A DNA stretch of 64,000 nt from Fragum whitleyi (lineage: Eukaryota; Mollusca; Bivalvia; Cardiida; Cardiidae). Below the pieces are notes generated by a model, which saw only the letters and a list, made by a program, of their open reading frames with translations, had not been told where the DNA came from and did no database searches. Positions 26,102 through 38,910 of the stretch are shown here, piece after piece. Each line of letters opens with the position of its first letter. Position 1 is the stretch's first letter. Position numbers and translations under genes: made by a program. The stretch covers positions 7,019,686-7,083,685 of the forward strand of contig OX411552.1 in the NCBI GenBank assembly GCA_948146395.1, given 5' to 3'.

Positions 26102-27230
26102 GCACTAAAATATTTCTGCGTTAAATCGGATAAATAACGCATTTCAAGGAATGAAATCGATCTACCAATGAAATAGCCATTACATAATATAGGATAAATT
26201 CATGTTTTTGAGGGCGGTTTCATTTGCAGAGACCCGATAGATGAGAGTATGGATTCAAACAGAAAATGCGGATTAATTTCATAGAAACGATATTAAACTA
26301 GTTACAAACCTACGAGTATGCCGGAACAATTCCGTCATGTATTACAACGTCTATTTTGTTTATACCGACGTTGCTTGACAAATTTATGACGTCACACAAT
26401 TTAACGCGGGATTTAGAGTAACGTCTTTAGGTTTGCTCTATAATAATGTTGGAAATGAATAATTTTCACACATTTTACGAATCAATGTGTACAGTCTTCT
26501 AAATCTATCCTTCAAAGTATTTTAAACGGAATTCGTAAAATATTCTTTTGAAAAAAATAATATTGGAGAATAATTATAAGAACTTTATAAAATGAATGAG
26601 CCAAAATCGAGGAAATTTGAGTTACAAAAGCCGGGCGTTAACGGCACTTAATTTTACTGATTGAATCCACGTTTTCTCCCGTTAAAGCTTGAGTTTTGTC
26701 CGTAAATACATGTCTATTACGGCCTAAAAACGTACATTTTTTTTGTAATAAATGACTTTAATTCACAAGGGTAAATCCAAGGAAAGAACAAATCGTTACG
26801 ATATTCAAAGAGAAATAAAGGTGACAGTTACCCTGTGGTAAACGAAAGGGTCGTTTCAAGTTAGATTGACGAATACTTTTCTTCGTATACCAACGAAGAA
26901 TGTCCAGACCAATCGCTTTTTCAAATATTCAACTTTCGGTGTACAAAGATTTTCTTTTCTTGCAAAACAGGTCCCATGACTATACAAGACATCGAGTGGA
27001 AGTGATTTTGAAAGCAGGGATCTTCGCATTTATGTTTGCTGTGCAGATCTAGTAAAACGGTCTAAGTCATATGGACGTTGCGACGCCCCCCCCCCCCCCC
27101 GAAACTCACACACACACACACAAACAAGTTTTCTTTAATTCTTGACATTTGTTTAAGCTCAAGTCAAAAAAAAAAAAAAAAAAAAAAAAAAACACACACA
27201 CAAAAAAAACACACAAAAAAACGCCGCTGA

Positions 27231-27402
<172 letters not shown>

Positions 27403-28632
27403 TAAAACCCCTCCTTCCGACCACCCCGGAAATACGAGCACCCCGCTATTACGAACGATTTTCGACAGAACGGAATTATTTGTTCTTTATTTTAATGGTC
27501 GCGAACCCCTCTAATGCGAGCACCCCGCTATTCCGAATTACGACCTCTAATTTCAGTACAAACGCCGAATATTACACTATTACGAACCTCGCTAAAAAAG
27601 ACCAGTAACTTCACACCTCCGGATCGACCATCCGAATTTCACGCTTAGTAAGTACGACACTAATTGGGTACGAATGAATCAACAATGGATTATCGAATAT
27701 TTCGATATCGTGATTAAACCTCTATTGTGTTTTGGTGTTATTTTCAAACAAACATCTTTAAGTGGTCAATTGTTTTGATACACTGCATACGTCTATCAAT
27801 TAAAGATGTTACCTGGTTAACTGGAGTAAAGAAACCGAAAGTAGTGCTAATTATGGAAACATACAGGAAATCGTTTTCGGCAATCTGCTGACCGTTTGTA
27901 AATTTGCTTATGATTGATAGGTTTCGTTTTTAGGATTTTTACTGAATGTATGCGCTACATTTACAGTTCGACAATAATTGCCCTTATTTTAATAAAAATA
28001 ATCCGAGGTAGGTTTTCAAACGAGATCAAATAAACAAACGAAAGGAGAAAAGAGCTATATTGAAAGAAAAAATAACTTTGCAAAGAAAGCGAGGTCACTA
28101 CGCCTACTCACCGAGAGTTTTGGGGAAGGGAAAAAGAGGTCCTATGTTATGAATTGAAAGCAAAACAAACAATTTAAGACAATTTTATGCAGCAGAAAAG
28201 TCACTTCCTTGATAGGGCCTTTGTCCTAGTTTTTGCATAAGCAATAAGAATTTAACTTAGTTTATACTCTAGAATTGAAGATTTGTATCATTGACATGAG
28301 CAACTTCAAAGAATCACTCTCTCACTTTTCGAAATCAACAATTCGGATTGGCTTGAAACAACAACAACAAAAGTTTCACATGTAATTGCCTTAATGTATT
28401 AAACCTATCAACTTGAAACTTTATGGGTGGATAGATCTCATGTAAGAGAAGTGCAGTGCACAAGAACTATAACTCTGGCTTGCATAATTTTGGAGTTATT
28501 GCCCTTTGTTATTTTAAAGACTTAGATTTTATAGGGGGTTGATTTCTAAATGGATGATCCTTAATATATTAGCCTTCAGTTTACTATCAAGCTTTCACGG
28601 CGGGGGATTGCCATGTCCGACATGGCTCTCGT

Positions 28633-29071
28633 TACAGTTAATTTCATCGTGAAATTGACGTTTAACTCAATCAAAACCATTCTAAATCGCTCACTCAGCG
28701 CTCCATTCATTCACCCAGACACTCACTCAAACCATTCAAAAACGTTTCAAACTCACTGAAAAAACATATAACAACAACTTCGTTCAAAATGAAAATTGCT
28801 TGGGAAAATCGGTATTTCACTTTTTCAATTGAAATTGAAAGCGTCTGATAGGTTCTTGAAGAAATAGAGGGGCTATCTATAGAACTTGTATGCATATCTT
28901 ATTAAAGGGACGTAATCAATATTGCTAATTTTGTTCATCCTCAACAAAATTTGCAAAACTGGATTACCTCCCATTAAATTCTCAAAAGTCACTCCACACA
29001 CTCATTCAATTTCATTCATAAATCATTCCAAAATCATTCACCTTGCCAATTTCAAGATGTTGTTTACTGTA
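28633..29071 (+). mobile_element. R1 MITE within M3, unit 1
   Basis: From TACAGTTAATTTCATCGTGA to TTCAAGATGTTGTTTACTGTA. It has the AATCGCTCACTCAGCGCTCC block and the AATTTTGTTCATCCTCAACA central palindrome. Identical or nearly so at 32602-33040 and, inverted, at 37888-38325. Confidence 0.85.
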
Positions 29072-29544
29072 CGTTGTATGGATTATCAGTTCACCCAGTG
29101 GCTTCTTAGATGTTGGACGAGCGGCGGGCAAAAGCGCCATGGCAATAGCCCCTGTGGATTTTGCCAGTTGGGATAAAACTCATAAAATTCTTCTTCTTCA
29201 GAACAGCCTATATATTTGATATGGATCCTCACTTCATAGACTTTTTTGAAAATAAATAAAACATGATTGTTGAGCTACCAGGTGCAAGACACCAAAAGGG
29301 TGTGGAAGTCTCGGGGACTATATATTAATCTTCAAATGTCTTCTTCCAAATCAGACGGCTGGCAGCTGTTATATTTGTCATGGATCATCAGTTCATATAT
29401 ACCTTTTAAAATAGATTATACAATTAATGTTGGAGTACCAGGGTCAGAGCACTAGGAAAGGGCGAGAACTTGGAATCACACATAAATCCAAATCCAAATC
29501 TTACAGGAATTTAAAATTCACTTTCAGATATTTAGATATAAAGG

Positions 29545-29706
29545 TAGATACATCTTGAAATTGACATTCATCTTGAAAAAAAATAGCTATATTGAATTAC
29601 ATACCTTTTATTTCACTCAAAACCTACTCCTCTCGCTCATTCAATTTCATTCCAAAATCATTGCAAGATCATTCATTACGTCAATTTCACGATGTTGTTA
29701 ACTGTA
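29545..29706 (+). repeat. R1 MITE fragment within M3, unit 1
   Basis: A short R1 derivative: TACATCTTGAAATTGACATT at the left edge, the CTCATTCAATTTCATTCC block, and CACGATGTTGTTAACTGTA at the right. The middle is deleted. Duplicated at about 33514-33675 and inverted at 37252-37413. Confidence 0.65.
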
Positions 29707-31270
29707 CTTTTGTGCTTCGAAAAGTTCTCGTTTCGTACAATTATACATTTGTAAATGGCAATTATTACAGTTTATTCATAGGTACGGCCATGAAAAATTG
29801 ACATTTGAATGATTTTGGAATGCAATTGAATGAATGTGACGAGCAAGCTTAGAGTGAAATAAAAAATATACGAAGACAAGTTTTGACAAAGATAAATCAC
29901 GATTTCACTTACATAATTCAAATTGTAAGCGTCTGATGGGTTTTTGAAGAAATTGGAAACTATGCATTTTTTAAAGGGAGGTAATCAATATCGATAATTT
30001 TGTTCATCCTGAACAAATTTTGCAATATAGGATTACCTCCCATTAAGTTCACTCAAAACTTGCTCCTCACACTCATTCAATTTCATTACTTAATCATTCC
30101 AAATTCATTCACCTTGTCAATTTCACGATGTTGTTACCTGTAGCACTAAAATATTTCTGCGTTAAATCGGATAAATAACGCATTTCAAGGAATGAAATCG
30201 ATCTACCAATGAAATAGCCATTACATAATATAGGATAAATTCATGTTTTTGAGGGCGGTTTCATTTGCAGAGACCCGATAGATGAGAGTATGGATTCAAA
30301 CAGAAAATGCGGATTAATTTCATAGAAACGATATTAAACTAGTTACAAACCTACGAGTATGCCGGAACAATTCCGTCATGTATTACAACGTCTATTTTGT
30401 TTATACCGACGTTGCTTGACAAATTTATGACGTCACACAATTTAACGCGGGATTTAGAGTAACGTCTTTAGGTTTGCTCTATAATAATGTTGGAAATGAA
30501 TAATTTTCACACATTTTACGAATCAATGTGTACAGTCTTCTAAATCTATCCTTCAAAGTATTTTAAACGGAATTCGTAAAATATTCTTTTGAAAAAAATA
30601 ATATTGGAGAATAATTATAAGAACTTTATAAAATGAATGAGCCAAAATCGAGGAAATTTGAGTTACAAAAGCCGGGCGTTAACGGCACTTAATTTTACTG
30701 ATTGAATCCACGTTTTCTCCCGTTAAAGCTTGAGTTTTGTCCGTAAATACATGTCTATTACGGCCTAAAAACGTACATTTTTTTTGTAATAAATGACTTT
30801 AATTCACAAGGGTAAATCCAAGGAAAGAACAAATCGTTACGATATTCAAAGAGAAATAAAGGTGACAGTTACCCTGTGGTAAACGAAAGGGTCGTTTCAA
30901 GTTAGATTGACGAATACTTTTCTTCGTATACCAACGAAGAATGTCCAGACCAATCGCTTTTTCAAATATTCAACTTTCGGTGTACAAAGATTTTCTTTTC
31001 TTGCAAAACAGGTCCCATGACTATACAAGACATCGAGTGGAAGTGATTTTGAAAGCAGGGATCTTCGCATTTATGTTTGCTGTGCAGATCTAGTAAAACG
31101 GTCTAAGTCATATGGACGTTGCGACGCCCCCCCCCCCCCCCGAAACTCACACACACACACACAAACAAGTTTTCTTTAATTCTTGACATTTGTTTAAGCT
31201 CAAGTCAAAAAAAAAAAAAAAAAAAAAAAAAACACACACACAAAAAAAACACACAAAAAAACGCCGCTGA

Positions 31271-31372
<102 letters not shown>

Positions 31373-32601
31373 TAAAACCCCTCCTTCCGACCACCCCGGA
31401 AATACGAGCACCCCGCTATTACGAACGATTTTCGACAGAACGGAATTATTTGTTCTTTATTTTAATGGTCGCGAACCCCTCTAATGCGAGCACCCCGCTA
31501 TTCCGAATTACGACCTCTAATTTCAGTACAAACGCCGAATATTACACTATTACGAACCTCGCTAAAAAAGACCAGTAACTTCACACCTCCGGATCGACCA
31601 TCCGAATTTCACGCTTAGTAAGTACGACACTAATTGGGTACGAATGAATCAACAATGGATTATCGAATATTTCGATATCGTGATTAAACCTCTATTGTGT
31701 TTTGGTGTTATTTTCAAACAAACATCTTTAAGTGGTCAATTGTTTTGATACACTGCATACGTCTATCAATTAAAGATGTTACCTGGTTAACTGGAGTAAA
31801 GAAACCGAAAGTAGTGCTAATTATGGAAACATACAGGAAATCGTTTTCGGCAATCTGCTGACCGTTTGTAAATTTGCTTATGATTGATAGGTTTCGTTTT
31901 TAGGATTTTTACTGAATGTATGCGCTACATTTACAGTTCGACAATAATTGCCCTTATTTTAATAAAAATAATCCGAGGTAGGTTTTCAAACGAGATCAAA
32001 TAAACAAACGAAAGGAGAAAAGAGCTATATTGAAAGAAAAAATAACTTTGCAAAGAAAGCGAGGTCACTACGCCTACTCACCGAGAGTTTTGGGGAAGGG
32101 AAAAAGAGGTCCTATGTTATGAATTGAAAGCAAAACAAACAATTTAAGACAATTTTATGCAGCAGAAAAGTCACTTCTTTGATAGGGCCTTTGTCCTAGA
32201 TTTGCATAAGCAATAAGAATTTAACTTAGTTTATACTCTAGAATTGAAGATTTGTATCATTGACATGAGCAACTTCAAAGAATCACTCTCTCACTTTTCG
32301 AAATCAACAATTCGGATTGGCTTGAAACAACAACAACAAAAGTTTCACATGTAATTGCCTTAATGTATTAAACCTATCAACTTGAAACTTTATGGGTGGA
32401 TAGATCTCATGTAAGAGAAGTGCAGTGCACAAGAACTATAACTCTGGCTTGCATAATTTTGGAGTTATTGCCCTTTGTTATTTTAAAGACTTAGATTTTA
32501 TAGGGGGTTGATTTCTAAATGGATGATCCTTAATATATTAGCCTTCAGTTTACTATCAAGCTTTCACGGCGGGGGATTGCCATGTCCGACATGGCTCTCG
32601 T

Positions 32602-33040
32602 TACAGTTAATTTCATCGTGAAATTGACGTTTAACTCAATCAAAACCATTCTAAATCGCTCACTCAGCGCTCCATTCATTCACCCAGACACTCACTCAAA
32701 CCATTCAAAAACGTTTCAAACTCACTGAAAAAACATATAACAACAACTTCGTTCAAAATGAAAATTGCTTGGGAAAATCGGTATTTCACTTTTTCAATTG
32801 AAATTGAAAGCGTCTGATAGGTTCTTGAAGAAATAGAGGGGCTATCTATAGAACTTGTATGCATATCTTATTAAAGGGACGTAATCAATATTGCTAATTT
32901 TGTTCATCCTCAACAAAATTTGCAAAACTGGATTACCTCCCATTAAATTCTCAAAAGTCACTCCACACACTCATTCAATTTCATTCATAAATCATTCCAA
33001 AATCATGCACCTTGCTAATTTCAAGATGTTGTTTACTGTA
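32602..33040 (+). mobile_element. R1 MITE within M3, unit 2
   Basis: Duplicate of 28633-29071, offset exactly 3969 bp, with a few substitutions near the right end. Confidence 0.85.
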
Positions 33041-33848
33041 CGTTGTATGGATTATCAGTTCACCCAGTGGCTTCTTAGATGTTGGACGAGCGGCGGGCAA
33101 AAGCGCCATGGCAATAGCCCCTGTGGATTTTGCCAGTTGGGATAAAACTCATAAAATTCTTCTTCTTCAGAACAGCCTATATATTTGATATGGATCCTCA
33201 CTTCATAGACTTTTTTGAAAATAAATAAAACATGATTGTTGAGCTACCAGGTGCAAGACACCAAAAGGGTGTGGAAGTCTCGGGGACTATATATTAATCT
33301 TCAAATGTCTTCTTCCAAATCAGACGGCTGGCAGCTGTTATATTTGTCATGGATCATCAGTTCATATATACCTTTTAAAATAGATTATACAATTAATGTT
33401 GGAGTACCAGGGTCAGAGCACTAGGAAAGGGCGAGAACTTGGAATCACACATAAATCCAAATCCAAATCTTACAGGAATTTAAAATTCACTTTCAGATAT
33501 TTAGATATAAAGGTAGATACATCTTGAAATTGACATTCATCTTGAAAAAAAATAGCTATATTGAATTACATACCTTTTATTTCACTCAAAACCTACTCCT
33601 CTCGCTCATTCAATTTCATTCCAAAATCATTGCAAGATCATTCATTACGTCAATTTCACGATGTTGTTAACTGTACTTTTGTGCTTCGAAAAGTTCTCGT
33701 TTCGTACAATTATACATTTGTAAATGGCAATTATTACAGTTTATTCATAGGTACGGCCATGAAAAATTGACATTTGAATGATTTTGGAATGCAATTGAAT
33801 GAATGTGACGAGCAAGCTTAGAGTGAAATAAAAAATATACGAAGACAA

Positions 33849-34900
33849 GTTTTGACAAAGATAAATCACGATTTCACTTACATAATTCAAATTGTAAGCG
33901 TCTGATGGGTTTTTGAAGAAATTGGAAACTATGCATTTTTTAAAGGGAGGTAATCAATATCGATAATTTTGTTCATCCTGAACAAATTTTGCAATATAGG
34001 ATTACCTCCCATTAAGTTCACTCAAAACTTGCTCCTCACACTCATTCAATTTCATTACTTAATCATTCCAAATTCATTCACCTTGTCAATTTCACGATGT
34101 TGTTACCTGTAGCACTAAAATATTTCTGCGTTAAATCGGATAAATAACGCATTTCAAGGAATGAAATCGATCTACCAATGAAATAGCCATTACATAATAT
34201 AGGATAAATTCATGTTTTTGAGGGCGGTTTCATTTGCAGAGACCCGATAGATGAGAGTATGGATTCAAACAGAAAATGCGGATTAATTTCATAGAAACGA
34301 TATTAAACTAGTTACAAACCTACGAGTATGCCGGAACAATTCCGTCATGTATTACAACGTCTATTTTGTTTATACCGACGTTGCTTGACAAATTTATGAC
34401 GTCACACAATTTAACGCGGGATTTAGAGTAACGTCTTTAGGTTTGCTCTATAATAATGTTGGAAATGAATAATTTTCACACATTTTACGAATCAATGTGT
34501 ACAGTCTTCTAAATCTATCCTTCAAAGTATTTTAAACGGAATTCGTAAAATATTCTTTTGAAAAAAATAATATTGGAGAATAATTATAAGAACTTTATAA
34601 AATGAATGAGCCAAAATCGAGGAAATTTGAGTTACAAAAGCCGGGCGTTAACGGCACTTAATTTTACTGATTGAATCCACGTTTTCTCCCGTTAAAGCTT
34701 GAGTTTTGTCCGTAAATACATGTCTATTACGGCCTAAAAACGTACATTTTTTTTGTAATAAATGACTTTAATTCACAAGGGTAAATCCAAGGAAAGAACA
34801 AATCGTTACGATATTCAAAGAGAAATAAAGGTGACAGTTACCCTGTGGTAAACGAAAGGGTCGTTTCAAGTTAGATTGACGAATACTTTTCTTCGTATAC
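33849..34900 (+). repeat. Third copy of module M1 (array end)
   Basis: Matches 25839-26890 and 29880-30931 up to CTTCGTATAC at 34891-34900. After that the sequence goes to new DNA (AAACAAAACCCG) instead of the CAACGAAG filler and M2. This shows M1 is the native segment and that 34901 onward is its original right neighbour. Confidence 0.93.
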
Positions 34901-35156
34901 AAACAAAACCCGAACCTTTATCCAGAGATAATAACACCATGAAACTTGCATTCAACACGGTGAAAACCAGAACACTTGGAAATCGTACATCAAGGCTCTC
35001 ATTCGGAACATCGTTCGGAATTTCCGTCAACTTTTCCGTGTAGTAATTTTGGGTCATTCTGGGTTATTCGGCTCTTGGTAGAATTTCGATTATTTAAACG
35101 CTTCAAGAAAAACAAATCTTGTTAATTCTTGCTGATCGCCTGAGGAGACATTTTTG

Positions 35157-35385
35157 GCATACTATAATTTGGTAACAAAACGCAGTAAAACACTGCGTTT
35201 TGTTATCAAATTATAATATGCCCAATTTATCCTTTCACTGATTTTGTTTTTTCGCAACGTCATCTTTAGTAATGTTTGTGACGTACCATGAATCTACGTG
35301 CGATATAAAGCGCTTTCATGTATGCGCCCTCTTTATTCCCGAGGTCTTTTCCGTAGAATTGCCGAAGGTTCTCGTGTGAAACGCT
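35157..35385 (+). repeat. R10 repeat with terminal hairpin, copy at 35 kb
   Basis: Begins with a near-perfect hairpin (35160-35216): ACAAAACGCAGT / ACTGCGTTTTGT arms around AAAAC, extended outward by ATAATTTG / CAAATTAT. It continues with CGCAACGTCATC, TGTTTGTGACGTACC, ACGTGCGA, GCGCTTTCATG, TTATTCCCGAGGTC and CCGTAGAATTGCCG. The same order is seen at 63332-63560. Confidence 0.8.
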
Positions 35386-35449
35386 CTGGAAATGTTCGGG
35401 GAAAACGCTTCACAACTTCATTAAAAAAATCATCAAATTATTACAAAGA

Positions 35450-35535
35450 GGATATTGAATGAGTAGTTATGGAATACGGAATTAATTAAATGAGTCATAT
35501 AGAAACAGATAAAAACGAAGCTGTGACGAGCTTTT
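35450..35535 (+). repeat. R4 repeat, left part (split by R5 insertion)
   Basis: GATATTGAATGAGTAGTTAT, GAATTAATTAAATGAGTCAT and CAGATAAAAACGAAGCTGTG are the R4 left half. It is interrupted at GAGCTTTT by R5 and resumes at 36633. Confidence 0.75.
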
Positions 35536-36632
35536 AGCTCACCTAAGCTCAAAGTGCTCAAGGTGAGCTATTGTGATCACTCACCGTCTGTCGTCCGTCC
35601 GTCTGTTCGTCCGTCCATCAACAAACTCTTTATACATCTTCTCCTCATAAACCACTGGGCCAATCAAGCTGAAAACAAAAATGGCCGAAAATCTTAGAAA
35701 AATTCTTCTACTCCTAAACTACACGACCAATCATAATGAAACTTGGCAGGAATCTTCCTTGGGTAAAGTTCTTCAAATGTTGTTTAAAAAATTAATTTCA
35801 TCAAAAACTTTGGGTTCAACGGTAATGGAAAGTCTGAAAAATGGCCCAAAATGGACGAAATTCTTAGAAAAAATTCTTCTCCTCCTAAACCACAAGGCCA
35901 ATCAAGCTCAAACAGGGCAGAGATATTCCTTGGTGAAGCTCTTCAAAAGCTGTAAAAAGAATTTAATTTCGTCGAAATCTCTGGTTTCCGTGGTAACGGA
36001 AAGTCTTAAATATGACCCAAAATGGCGGAAAATATTAGAAAAAATTCTTCTCCTCCCAAACTACAAGGCCAATAAAGCTCAAACTAGGCAGGGATATTCA
36101 TTGACTGAAGCTCTTCAAGAGTTGTTAAAAGAATTAAATTTCATCAAAAACTCTGGTTGGCAAAAAATGGCCGAAAAAATTCTTTTCCTCCCAAACCACT
36201 AGGCCAATCAAGCTGAAACTTTGCAGGGATGATCCTTTGATGAAGCTTTTGAGAAGTTGTTAAAAGAATTACAATTCATCATAAACTCCTGATTCCATGG
36301 TGCCGGAAAGATTAAAAAATGCCTAAATTGCCAAAAATCTTAGGCAAATTCTTTTCATCCTAAACCATAAAGCCAATCAATTTTAAACTTAGCAAGGATG
36401 TTCTTCACGTATATTTAATTTATGAATATGTGTGGTTGCCATGAAAGAGAAAAGTTGATAATTTACGAAAAGTAAAAAAAAAAATCCAATTGCAAGAGGA
36501 CGAAATCAAAGACTGTTTCTTACAAAACCACCCTAAATGTACATCAAACAATCTCTGGTATTTATAACCTGGTTGACATGTTATGAGTTGACTTACTCAG
36601 GTGAGCGATATATGACCATCAATGTCCTCTTG
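35536..36632 (-). mobile_element. R5 dispersed element inserted in R4
   Basis: Starts AGCTCACCTAAGCTCAAAGT, followed by GTCCGTCCGTCTG-type runs, and ends TATGACCATCAATGTCCTCT. It is the reverse orientation of the copy at 38911-40130. The interior is an imperfect tandem array with a period of about 170 bp (AAAATTCTTCT blocks near 35700, 35870 and 36042). The 173-codon open frame at 35681-36202 translates this tandem repeat and is not a gene. Confidence 0.75.
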
Positions 36633-36970
36633 GGTTTTTTTTCTGTCTTAGATGACGAGTTTAATAAATTCGGTATTTAATAAGCACACATTTGATATTC
36701 TTTTTATTGTATGACCCGAATTTTTGCGAAAAATCGTAAAAGTCCTTAAAATTCAACATCTAAATTTGCCGCGTAACTTATAACGTTGTTTAAAACTGAC
36801 GTCTCAATGTATACATTTTGACGTCATTATCGCAGTTGCAAAATAGCGTAGCTATTCTCTCAGAGCTAATTTGAATAATAATTCTACTAGTGTAATAACA
36901 CTCGTGTAATATCAATAATATATAACAGGTTAATTTCACTCTAGCGACGTAGGTCGTATTTTACACGGTT
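36633..36970 (+). repeat. R4 repeat, right part
   Basis: Continues R4 after the R5 insertion: TTAGATGACGAGTTTAATAA, TGACCCGAATTTTTGCGAAA, TTTTGACGTCATTATCGCAG and CTACTAGTGTAATAACAC. Confidence 0.75.
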
Positions 36971-37251
36971 TTATTGGTTGGCTTCGAATTTGGAGCACGT
37001 AATTGGTCTGTGATGACCTAAACGTCTATTTATAAACAGCAAGTTATTTAGGGAAGGTTAATAAGAGAAGTGACTAACGAAGTTAGCGATATTTTTTATT
37101 TCACTCTAAGCTTGCTCGTCACATTCATTCAATTGCATTCCAAAATCATTCAAATGTCAATTTTTCATGGCCGTACCTATGAATAAACTGTAATAATTGC
37201 CATTTACAAATGTATAATTGTACGAAACGAGAACTTTTCGAAGCACAAAAG

Positions 37252-37413
37252 TACAGTTAACAACATCGTGAAATTGACGTAATGAATGATCTTGCAATGA
37301 TTTTGGAATGAAATTGAATGAGCGAGAGGAGTAGGTTTTGAGTGAAATAAAAGGTATGTAATTCAATATAGCTATTTTTTTTCAAGATGAATGTCAATTT
37401 CAAGATGTATCTA
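37252..37413 (-). repeat. R1 MITE fragment, M3 source copy
   Basis: Inverted partner of 29545-29706: TACAGTTAACAACATCGTGA at the outer edge, then TGGAATGAAATTGAATGAGC. Confidence 0.65.
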
Positions 37414-37887
37414 CCTTTATATCTAAATATCTGAAAGTGAATTTTAAATTCCTGTAAGATTTGGATTTGGATTTATGTGTGATTCCAAGTTCTCGCCCTT
37501 TCCTAGTGCTCTGACCCTGGTACTCCAACATTAATTGTATAATCTATTTTAAAAGGTATATATGAACTGATGATCCATGACAAATATAACAGCTGCCAGC
37601 CGTCTGATTTGGAAGAAGACATTTGAAGATTAATATATAGTCCCCGAGACTTCCACACCCTTTTGGTGTCTTGCACCTGGTAGCTCAACAATCATGTTTT
37701 ATTTATTTTCAAAAAAGTCTATGAAGTGAGGATCCATATCAAATATATAGGCTGTTCTGAAGAAGAAGAATTTTATGAGTTTTATCCCAACTGGCAAAAT
37801 CCACAGGGGCTATTGCCATGGCGCTTTTGCCCGCCGCTCGTCCAACATCTAAGAAGCCACTGGGTGAACTGATAATCCATACAACGT

Positions 37888-38325
37888 ACAGTAAACAACA
37901 TCTTGAAATTGGCAAGGTGAATGATTTTGGAATGATTTATGAATGAAATTGAATGAGTGTGTGGAGTGACTTTTGAGAATTTAATGGGAGGTAATCCAGT
38001 TTTGCAAATTTTGTTGAGGATGAACAAAATTAGCAATATTGATTACGTCCCTTTAATAAGATATGCATACAAGTTCTATAGATAGCCCCTCTATTTCTTC
38101 AAGAACCTATCAGACGCTTTCAATTTCAATTGAAAAAGTGAAATACCGATTTTTCCAAGCAATTTTCATTTTGAACGAAGTTGTTGTTATATGTTTTTTC
38201 AGTGAGTTTGAAACGTTTTTGAATGGTTTGAGTGAGTGTCTGGGTGAATGAATGGAGCGCTGAGTGAGCGATTTAGAATGGTTTTGATTGAGTTAAACGT
38301 CAATTTCACGATGAAATTAACTGTA
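37888..38325 (-). mobile_element. R1 MITE, M3 source copy
   Basis: Inverted partner of 28633-29071 with both termini (TACAGTAAACAACATCTTGA and TTTCACGATGAAATTAACTG then TA). Confidence 0.85.
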
Positions 38326-38424
38326 ACGAGAGCCATGTCGGACATGGCAATCCCCCGCCGTGAAAGCTTGATAGTAAACTGAAGGCTAATATATTAAGGA
38401 TCATCCATTTAGAAATCAACCCCC

Positions 38425-38910
38425 TATAAAATCTAAGTCTTTAAAATAACAAAGGGCAATAACTCCAAAATTATGCAAGCCAGAGTTATAGTTCTTGTGC
38501 ACTGCACTTCTCTTACATGAGATCTATCCACCCATAAAGTTTCAAGTTGATAGGTTTAATACATTAGGAGATATGCTCCGGACAAAATCTAAGTCTTAAA
38601 AATAACAAAGGGCAATTACTCCAAAATTATGCGAGCCAGAGTTAAAGTTCTTGTGCACTGCACTTTTCGTCCATGAGATCTTTCCACCCATAAAGTTTCA
38701 AGTTGATGGCTTGAATACTTTAGGAGATATGCTCAGGACAAAATCTAAGTCTTAAAAATAACAAAGGGCAATAATTCCAAAATTATGCAAGCGAGAGTTG
38801 TAGTTCTTGAGCACTGCACTTCTCCTTCATGAGATCTATCCACCCTTAAAGTTTTAAGTTGATAGCTGTTATACTTTAGGAGATATCCTCCGGATGAAAT
38901 CGAAGTCTTA
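38425..38910 (+). repeat. R7 tandem array, ~158-bp units, left part
   Basis: Three units start with AAAATCTAAGTCTT(T/A)AAAATAAC near 38427, 38585 and 38743. Each carries AACAAAGGGCAAT.ACTCC, AAAATTATGC(A/G)AG, GTGCACTGCACTTCT, GAGATCTATCCACCC and AAAGTTTCAAGTTGAT. The array is interrupted at 38911 by R5 and resumes at 40131. A lone unit of the same family is at 51200-51370, and part of a unit is carried in M3 (28393-28535). Confidence 0.85.

Larger units (their letters stand above)
37089..38565 (-). repeat. Source or partner of module M3 (inverted relative to 28393-29869)
   Basis: Reverse complement of 28393-29869 and of the equivalent part of unit 2. Homology begins at ATATTTTTTATTTCACTC (37089) and stops at TAGGTTTAATACATT (38565), inside the first unit of the R7 tandem array. 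Near identity indicates recent copying. Confidence 0.92.

Noticed and set aside
28707..29801. Sets of identical 62-, 84- and 69-codon frames at 28.7-29.8, 32.7-33.8 and 37.2-38.3 kb
   Set aside because: Identity at protein level follows from the DNA duplication; the frames lie on MITE sequence and have no domain or start context.
34866..35057. Frame starting MTQNYYT on the minus strand, resembling the start of a + strand frame at 17080
   Set aside because: Only seven residues are shared and both are AT-rich contexts; no domain, and it crosses the end of module M1.
35681..36202. 173-codon open frame with three internal repeats
   Set aside because: It translates the ~170-bp tandem units inside the R5 element; the other R5 copy does not keep the frame.
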